Source: an uncultured Collinsella sp.
Lineage (GTDB): Bacteria; Actinomycetota; Coriobacteriia; Coriobacteriales; Coriobacteriaceae
Direction of reading: 5' to 3'
Length of the DNA: 64,000 nucleotides
NCBI GenBank assembly: GCA_959028445.1
Contig: CAUFRY010000004.1
Span: forward strand, 1-64,000
Shown here: positions 59,455 to 64,000 of the stretch, piece by piece
Position numbering within the stretch: position 1 is the first letter of the stretch
How the letters are laid out: each line of letters opens with the position of its first letter
The notes under the pieces: model-generated
The model's input: only the letters and a program-made list of their open reading frames with translations
The model's database searches: none
Told to the model about the DNA's origin: nothing
Program-made: the position numbers and the translations under genes

Positions 59455-59481
59455 GTTACGCGGTTCTACGAACCGCGTAAC
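59455..59481 (+). other. Hairpin after the RGG gene
   Basis: GTTACGCGGTT and AACCGCGTAAC form an 11-base perfect stem three bases after the stop codon. There is no T run. Confidence 0.55.
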
Positions 59482-59524
59482 TAGTTGACGCTGCGCGCCC
59501 ACCAGAGCGACAACTTGTCATTCA

Positions 59525-59565
59525 AAGAGGACGGCATGACCAGAAGGTCTATGCCGTCCTCTTTT
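59525..59565 (+). terminator. Intrinsic terminator after the RGG gene
   Basis: AAAGAGGACGGCAT and ATGCCGTCCTCTTT form a 14-base stem followed by T and C. Confidence 0.85.
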
Positions 59566-59647
59566 CATGCCAATTTATTCGCTCTGGCGGGCGCTCGCTG
59601 TCGGTACCAAAACATCGGCGTTGCCTTGATTCAAACTTGCCAAAAGG

Positions 59648-59720
59648 TAGTCATTGGGGACGTTCTTAAATGACTAGTCGTTGGGGACGTTCTTGTTTGA
59701 CTAGTCGTTTAAGAACGTCC
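59648..59720. repeat. Palindromic repeat, GGGGACGTTCTTAAA family, copy 3, interrupted by IS110
   Basis: The arm attggggacgttcttaaa (59653-59670) is followed by a second half-copy (59680-59695) and by TTTAAGAACGTCC (59708-59720). The remainder, CCCAACGACTA, appears at 61133-61143 beyond the IS110 element. The palindrome was thus split inside its right arm. Confidence 0.85.
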
Positions 59721-59734
59721 ATTACAGTCGAAAT

Positions 59735-59936
59735 TGTCAGCCCGGGCCCGTCTCGGGCTACGATTGAGGCGCGCCCAGAACGGGCCGCCGACCGGGCGCC
59801 CGCGCACGGCCGAACGTCCCTGCCCCCGAGAGGGCCAGTTGGGTGCTGCCGGCGCGGGACGCGCCGCCCCCGACGGCTGATAGGAAAGTGCCGGGCAGGC
59901 GCCGCGGCTGGTAATGTGAGTGCCGAGGGGGAGGCC
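59735..59936 (+). ncRNA. IS110 bridge RNA, predicted from sequence and guide matches
   Basis: A 5-prime stem-loop (AGCCCG..CGGGCT, 59739-59759) is followed by two internal-loop structures. The first is closed by CCCGCGC/GCGCGGG (59799-59805 with 59852-59858) and CGGC/GCCG. Its left guide GAACGTCCC (59812-59820) equals the left target flank (59713-59720). Its right guide GTTGGG (59838-59843) is the complement of CCCAAC at 61133. The second is closed by CCGCCCCC/GGGGGAGG and CGGC/GCCG. Its guide ATAGGAA (59880-59886) equals the right end of the element, and GTAATG (59911-59916) is the complement of its left end CATTAC. Confidence 0.8.
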
Positions 59937-59969
59937 ATCCGGTCGAACGACTACCGGAAGGATACCACC

Positions 59970-61103
59970 GTGAAAGCGCCATCGACCAGGCCCGCGGCCG
60001 TGCTCGGCCTAGACGTCGGCAAGTCCTCCCACTGGGCCTGCCTGATCGACCGCGACGGGGAGGTGCTGTCCAGCGCCCCCGTCCGCAACAGGGAGGCCGA
60101 GCTCGACGCGCTGTTCGCCTCCGTGCCCGCCGGCACGCTCGTCGTGGTCGACCAGTTCCGCAACATAGGGTCCCTCGCCGTGAGGCGCGCCCGCGCCGCG
60201 GGTCTGGGGGTCGCCCACCTGCCCGGCCTCGCCGCCAGCCGCGCCGCCGGGCTGTTCGCCGGCGAGGCCAAGACCGACGAGCGCGACGCCGCGGTGATCG
60301 CGCGGACCGCCCTGGGCGTGCCGGACTCCCTGTCGGGGGTCCCGGGCCGCGGCGAGGCCCTCGAGGCCGCCCGCGCCCTCTCGTCGCAGCGCGACCACGT
60401 CGTCGCCTGCGCGACCAGGGACAAGAACCGCCTGCGCGCGGTGCTGCTCGAGTCCTGCCCGGCCCTCGAGGCCGCGGTCGACCTGTCGGACCGGCGGTGG
60501 CTGGAGCTGCTCGCCGGGTTCGGCGGGGCGTGGGGGATCGCCCGCTCCGGGGCCGAGGGCCCGCGGGCCGAGGCCGCCGGGGAGGCCGCGGCCGCCTCCA
60601 CCGCGCCCCCGCCGGCGCTCGTCGAGGCCGAGAACAGGCAGGTCAGGTTCCTGGCCGCCCGGATATCGGAGGCCCTCGACGAGGCCGGGGCCCTCGAGGC
60701 CGAGACGGCGGCGCTGCTCGAGGGCGACGAGACCTACGCGTGCCTGCTCACCGTGCCCGGCATCGGCCCGAGGACCGCGGCGCAGCTCGCGGTGTCGGTC
60801 GACATCGGGAGGTTCCCGGACCACGACCACCTGGCCTCGTACTGCGGCATAGCCCCGAGGGTGAGGAGCTCCGGAACGTCGGTGAGGTCGGTCAGGGCGT
60901 CCAGGCGCGGCGACGCGAGGCTCAAGTCCCTGCTGATCTTCTCGTGCAACAGCCTGGTGAGGTCCTCGGGGCGCTACGGCGAGTACTACCGGGCCTGCAG
61001 GGCGCGGGGCATGGGGCACGGGCGGGCGCTCAAGGCCGTCGCGAGGAAGCGGCTCAGGGCGATATACGCCGTGATGCGCGACCGGGTGCCCTACCGGGAG
61101 TAG
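59970..61103 (+). CDS. IS110 family transposase (bridge-RNA-guided recombinase)
   Basis: A 377-residue DEDD-type recombinase. The RuvC-like domain starts with LGLDVGKSSHWACL (D15) and has D61 in LVVVDQF, where Glu is usual. D103 and D106 lie in KTDERDAAVIAR. The C-terminal Transposase_20 domain is VPGIGPRTAAQLAVSVDI, then CGIAPRVRSSGTS with a candidate catalytic serine, and KSLLIFSCNSLV. The GTG at 59970 is taken as start; the frame is open to 59670 but that stretch is the bridge RNA. Codons are extremely G+C-rich. All catalytic positions except the Glu-to-Asp change look intact. Confidence 0.9.
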   Translation: MKAPSTRPAAVLGLDVGKSSHWACLIDRDGEVLSSAPVRNREAELDALFASVPAGTLVVVDQFRNIGSLAVRRARAAGLGVAHLPGLAASRAAGLFAGEAKTDERDAAVIARTALGVPDSLSGVPGRGEALEAARALSSQRDHVVACATRDKNRLRAVLLESCPALEAAVDLSDRRWLELLAGFGGAWGIARSGAEGPRAEAAGEAAAASTAPPPALVEAENRQVRFLAARISEALDEAGALEAETAALLEGDETYACLLTVPGIGPRTAAQLAVSVDIGRFPDHDHLASYCGIAPRVRSSGTSVRSVRASRRGDARLKSLLIFSCNSLVRSSGRYGEYYRACRARGMGHGRALKAVARKRLRAIYAVMRDRVPYRE

Positions 61104-61151
61104 CCCCGACGGTTGACAAAACTATAGGAACACCCAACGACTACATAGCAT

Positions 61152-61216
61152 GAGAGTGGATAATCTCCCGGTTTCGAGCCTGCATTCAAGCTCAAAGTGG
61201 GAGATTATCCACTCTC
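61152..61216. repeat. 18-bp inverted repeat between IS110 and pdxT
   Basis: GAGAGTGGATAATCTCCC (61152-61169) and GGGAGATTATCCACTCTC (61199-61216) are perfect complements around a 29-base loop. It is downstream of pdxT on the minus strand. It may be a terminator or a repeat element. Confidence 0.75.
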
Positions 61217-61239
61217 GTTTTGTTTGTTGATGTCGATGC

Positions 61240-61827
61240 CTACATTTGTAGGAACAGTTCGTGGAGGCGGGTATCCTCGTCGAGTTCGGGGTGGAAGGTT
61301 ACGCCGAGCTGGTTGCCCTGGCGGGCGGCGACGATGCGCCCGTCGACTTTCGCTAAGGCCTTGGCGTCGCCGTGGACCTCGACGATGCGGGGCGCGCGGA
61401 TAAACGTCAGCGGCACTTCACCGTCGATGCCGGCTACCTGCCCCTTGGTTCGAAAGCTGCCGAGCTGCCTGCCGTAGGCATTGCGCTCGACAAGTACATC
61501 CATGGTTGCCAAACGCGGCGTTCCCTTATCGTCATGGGCGGCAAGATCGTGAGCCAGCAGAATCAGGCCGGCGCAGGTGCCCAGGACGGGCATGCCTTCA
61601 ACAATGTGGGTGCGAAGCTCCTCGAGCATGTCCAACTCATCAAGCAGCTTCCCTTGAACGGTAGACTCGCCGCCGGGAAGTACCAGACGGTCAAAGTCCT
61701 GCTTCAAATCAGCCGCCTGCCTCAGCTCAATACAACGTGCGCCCAGCTCGGATAGTCTTGCCTCGTGCTCGGCAAAAGCACCTTGGACCGCCAGCACGGC
61801 GACCGTCTGGTCTGCATAATCGCTCAT
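61240..61827 (-). CDS. pdxT: Pyridoxal phosphate synthase glutaminase subunit
   Basis: A 195-residue class I glutamine amidotransferase giving ammonia to PdxS. The nucleophile elbow is VLGTCAGLILLAHD, the oxyanion motif LPGGESTVQGKLL and the catalytic His and Glu are in FHPELDED. AVLAVQGAFAEHEARL is the usual start. It lies 20 bases downstream of pdxS, and the two proteins form the dodecameric PLP synthase. Confidence 0.95.
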   Translation of the reverse strand: MSDYADQTVAVLAVQGAFAEHEARLSELGARCIELRQAADLKQDFDRLVLPGGESTVQGKLLDELDMLEELRTHIVEGMPVLGTCAGLILLAHDLAAHDDKGTPRLATMDVLVERNAYGRQLGSFRTKGQVAGIDGEVPLTFIRAPRIVEVHGDAKALAKVDGRIVAARQGNQLGVTFHPELDEDTRLHELFLQM

Positions 61828-61847
61828 GTGCGATCCTTTCTGCTGGA

Positions 61848-62738
61848 CTAGCGTCCGCGCTCCTCCATGATGATCTCGATCTCGTCGGCGTTGATGCCGA
61901 CCATGGCCTCGCCCAGGTCCTCCGAAAGCTCGGCGATGAGCTTGGCATCGGTGAAGTTGGCGACGGCCTTGACGATGGCGGTGGCACGCTTGGCGGGGTC
62001 GCCGCTCTTAAAGATGCCCGAGCCCACAAAGACGCCCTCGGCACCCAGCTGCATCATCAGCGCAGCGTCTGCAGGGGTTGCCACGCCGCCAGCGGCAAAG
62101 TTCACGACGGGGAGCTTGCCCGTGGCGTGGACCTCGCGTACCAGCTCGACCGGAACCTGCAGCTGTTTGGCCGCCTCAAAGAGCTCGTCGTCGCGCAGGG
62201 CAACAACGTCGCGGATTTGCTTTTGGATCTTGCGCATGTGGCGCACGGCCTGGACAACGTCGCCCGTGCCCGGCTCGCCCTTGGTGCGGATCATCGTAGC
62301 GCCCTCGGCGACGCGGCGCAGCGCCTCGCCCAGGTCGCGGGCACCGCAGACAAACGGGACGTCAAACTGCGTCTTGTCGATATGGTAGACATCGTCGGCG
62401 GGGGAGAGGACCTCGGACTCATCGATGTAGTCGATCTCGATGGCCTGCAGGACCTGGGCCTCGACGATGTGACCGATGCGGCACTTGGCCATAACAGGGA
62501 TGGAGACGGCCTCCTGGATGCCCTTGATCATCTTGGGGTCGCTCATGCGCGACACGCCGCCGGCGGCGCGGATGTCGGCCGGGATGCGCTCGAGTGCCAT
62601 GACGGCGCAGGCGCCTGCCTCCTCGGCGATGCGTGCCTGCTCGGGCGTGGTGACGTCCATGATGACGCCGCCCTTGAGCATCTGCGCGAGCTCGCGATTG
62701 AGTTTGACGCGATCGGCCTTGCTGGTCTGTTCTGCCAT
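61848..62738 (-). CDS. pdxS: Pyridoxal phosphate synthase subunit
   Basis: A 296-residue TIM-barrel enzyme making PLP from ribose 5-phosphate, glyceraldehyde 3-phosphate and ammonia. [35 protein letters not shown], the lysine in [10 protein letters not shown], and [16 protein letters not shown] are all conserved. [34 protein letters not shown] is the phosphate-binding end. The ATG at 62738 has AGGGAGC upstream. It is the first gene of the pdxST operon and divergent from pdxR. Confidence 0.96.
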   Translation of the reverse strand: MAEQTSKADRVKLNRELAQMLKGGVIMDVTTPEQARIAEEAGACAVMALERIPADIRAAGGVSRMSDPKMIKGIQEAVSIPVMAKCRIGHIVEAQVLQAIEIDYIDESEVLSPADDVYHIDKTQFDVPFVCGARDLGEALRRVAEGATMIRTKGEPGTGDVVQAVRHMRKIQKQIRDVVALRDDELFEAAKQLQVPVELVREVHATGKLPVVNFAAGGVATPADAALMMQLGAEGVFVGSGIFKSGDPAKRATAIVKAVANFTDAKLIAELSEDLGEAMVGINADEIEIIMEERGR

Positions 62739-62828
62739 GGTTGCTCCCTTGGTTGGCATGTGTATTGCTTGACGGAACATCCTATAGGGGAGCTGGGTAT
62801 AGCGGAATAATCAGTTTTAGAGATAATA

Positions 62829-62872
62829 ATAAGGTCAGACTAATACCAGATTGAATGATGCGATAAGGTCAG
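62829..62872. promoter_or_regulatory. ATAAGGTCAG direct repeats between pdxS and pdxR
   Basis: Two identical copies, 62829-62838 and 62863-62872, are 34 bases apart. They lie in the 145-base divergent region, close to the pdxR start. PdxR-type regulators bind paired direct repeats, so these are likely operators. Confidence 0.6.
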
Positions 62873-62883
62873 GTGACTAACTC

Positions 62884-64000
62884 ATGCTTGACTACAATTT
62901 GGAACAACGTGGCGAGGCATCGCTCTATGAGTATGTCTACCAGCAAATTCGAGACGATATCGTTGCCGGTCGCATTGCGGCGGGTGAGCACCTGCCCTCC
63001 AAGCGTGCCTTTGCCAGTCATCTGGGAATTAGCGTGATTACTATCGAGAATGCATATAGTCAGTTGCTTGCCGAGGGTTATATTTGCTCAAAGCCGCGTC
63101 GTGGCTACTACGCATGTGAGCTTCCCGAAGCCCCGGTTTTGGCTTTGGCTGCGGAGGGCATCGACCGAGATGCCGCCTCTGCGGGTCCCAGCGCGCATGA
63201 TGTCAACGGACAGGTCGAGCGATTCGATACACTTTCTCCTTCCGCTTTGGAGGCGGCGCGGCTTTGGCAAAGCGCACTACGGGCGACGCTGGCATCCGAA
63301 GATGAGCGCGAAATCTTTTCGCCCGCACCGGCGCAGGGCACCGCTCGGCTGCGACGCGCAATTGCTCACCATCTGCGTGGGACAAGGGGTATGAATGTCG
63401 ACCCCAACAACATTGTTATCGGTGCAGGCGCCCAGCTGCTCGATACCATGTTGGTTCAGTTGCTTGGCGCTGACAAGGTGTATGCCGTTGAGGACCCGGG
63501 CTATTTGCGTCTGACGCGCATCTATCAGGCTATGGGCTGCCAAGTTCGACATATCCCGTTGGATGATGAGGGCGTGGACTTGAGCATTCTGCAGAAAAGC
63601 GGGACCGATGTCCTTCACCTGATGCCGTCCCATCAGTATCCGACCGGCCTTGTGACGAGCATTGCGCGTCGCTATGCGCTGCTGAGCTGGGCCGCCGAGC
63701 GACCAGGTCGGTATCTCATCGAAGATGACTTTGATTGCGAGTTTCGCCTTGCCGGCAAGCCGATTCCCGCGCTCGCGTCGATCGATGCCGCCCAGTCGGT
63801 TATCTACACCAACACGTTTTCGAAGAGCCTGTCATCGGCGTTGCGTCTAGCGTACATGGTGTTGCCCGATGAGCTAATGGAGCGGTTTAGGCGCAACCTT
63901 GGTTTCTACGCCTCGTCGGTGAGCTCTGTTGACCAGGTCGCTTTGGCGCGTTTGCTGGAATCGGGTGATTACGAGCGACATGTGAACCGCGTGCGCGTTC
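62884..64000 (+). CDS. pdxR: PdxR/MocR-type regulator: GntR winged helix plus aminotransferase-like domain (partial)
   Basis: The frame stays open to the right edge (372 codons seen). Residues 1-75 are a GntR winged helix (SLYEYVYQQIRDDIVAGRI, then LPSKRAFASHLGISVITIENAYSQL). From about 110 a fold-type I aminotransferase domain follows (NNIVIGAGAQLLDTMLVQLL, YAVEDPGYLRL, MPSHQYPTG). The PLP lysine is in NTFSKSLSSALRLAYMV. PdxR senses PLP and activates pdxST; the divergent position and paired repeats fit. The start ATG is at 62884. The C-terminal end is outside the window. Confidence 0.9.
   Translation, partial: MLDYNLEQRGEASLYEYVYQQIRDDIVAGRIAAGEHLPSKRAFASHLGISVITIENAYSQLLAEGYICSKPRRGYYACELPEAPVLALAAEGIDRDAASAGPSAHDVNGQVERFDTLSPSALEAARLWQSALRATLASEDEREIFSPAPAQGTARLRRAIAHHLRGTRGMNVDPNNIVIGAGAQLLDTMLVQLLGADKVYAVEDPGYLRLTRIYQAMGCQVRHIPLDDEGVDLSILQKSGTDVLHLMPSHQYPTGLVTSIARRYALLSWAAERPGRYLIEDDFDCEFRLAGKPIPALASIDAAQSVIYTNTFSKSLSSALRLAYMVLPDELMERFRRNLGFYASSVSSVDQVALARLLESGDYERHVNRVRV

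Larger units (their letters stand above)
59721..61134 (+). mobile_element. IS110 family insertion sequence with intact ends
   Basis: About 1414 bases. The left end begins ATTACAGTCG, the right end is ..ACTATAGGAACACC. It contains the transposase at 59970-61103 and a non-coding 5-prime region of about 240 bases. No terminal inverted repeats or long target duplications occur, as is normal for IS110. A CC dinucleotide stands at both joints (59719-59720 and 61133-61134) and is probably the core. The element is far richer in G+C than its neighbours. The insertion split a palindromic repeat. Confidence 0.88.

Noticed and set aside
59670..59969. N-terminal extension of the IS110 transposase
   Set aside because: The frame is open, but this region folds as the bridge RNA and the conserved domain starts after the GTG at 59970.

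Overview
The window looks like a chromosome segment of a high-GC Actinobacterium of the class Coriobacteriia, most likely a gut Collinsella. This is inference from several cues: strong G/C third-position bias, AAGGAG-type ribosome sites, recurrent TACAAT -10 boxes, a bile-salt-hydrolase-type enzyme, LAATG-anchored surface proteins and the overall gene set. No rRNA or tRNA gene, CRISPR array or replication origin was seen. About 58 protein genes are called. Both edges cut genes: a signal-peptide-like reading frame on the left and a PdxR-type regulator on the right.

Layout. 0-8.2 kb: ion channels, a LOG-family protein, a GntR/ABC transporter operon with a clear operator, release factor 3, and a YhhQ/VUT transporter with an SDR oxidoreductase. 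8.2-16.3 kb: uracil-DNA glycosylase, an EamA exporter with a divergent LysR regulator, a MATE pump, RlmA- and RsmJ-type rRNA methyltransferases and small proteins. 16.3-27.2 kb: a ribosomal-protection-type GTPase, then a block holding two paralogous AAA ATPases around a UvrA-like protein, and a more A+T-rich island (serine recombinase, lipoprotein, DUF4230 protein, unknown protein). This block is bracketed by two inverted copies of one roughly 105-bp composite hairpin element. 27.2-35.8 kb: TrmL, a CobW GTPase, a cysteine-less ArsC-fold protein, a flavoprotein, two GGDEF/EAL proteins and a patatin-like lipase. 35.9-42.1 kb: a thiamin salvage operon under a TPP riboswitch, a HAD phosphatase, a LysR regulator beside a MetE-like methyltransferase, and an N-terminally truncated uracil permease. 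42.1-48.3 kb: an esterase, two tandem-duplicated surface proteins and a purine permease. 48.5-59.5 kb: a deformylase-like protein lacking its catalytic Glu, a bile-salt-hydrolase-type enzyme, Kup, a second EamA/LysR pair, an XRE-aminotransferase fusion, a normal deformylase, an MFS pump and an RGG-repeat protein. 59.6-64 kb: an IS110 element, then pdxST and divergent pdxR.

The most striking system is the IS110 element at about 59.72-61.13 kb. Its 5-prime non-coding end folds as a bridge RNA with two internal loops. One loop carries guides matching the actual insertion site on both sides, and the other carries guides matching both ends of the element. Its two ends would form a TTGACA/TACAGT promoter when joined as a circle. 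The target is one copy of a palindromic repeat found twice more, intact, in the window. More broadly, the intergenic regions carry many hairpins with a GGGAC core, several with compensatory base changes between copies. They look like REP-type elements and often overlap the stop codon of the upstream gene.
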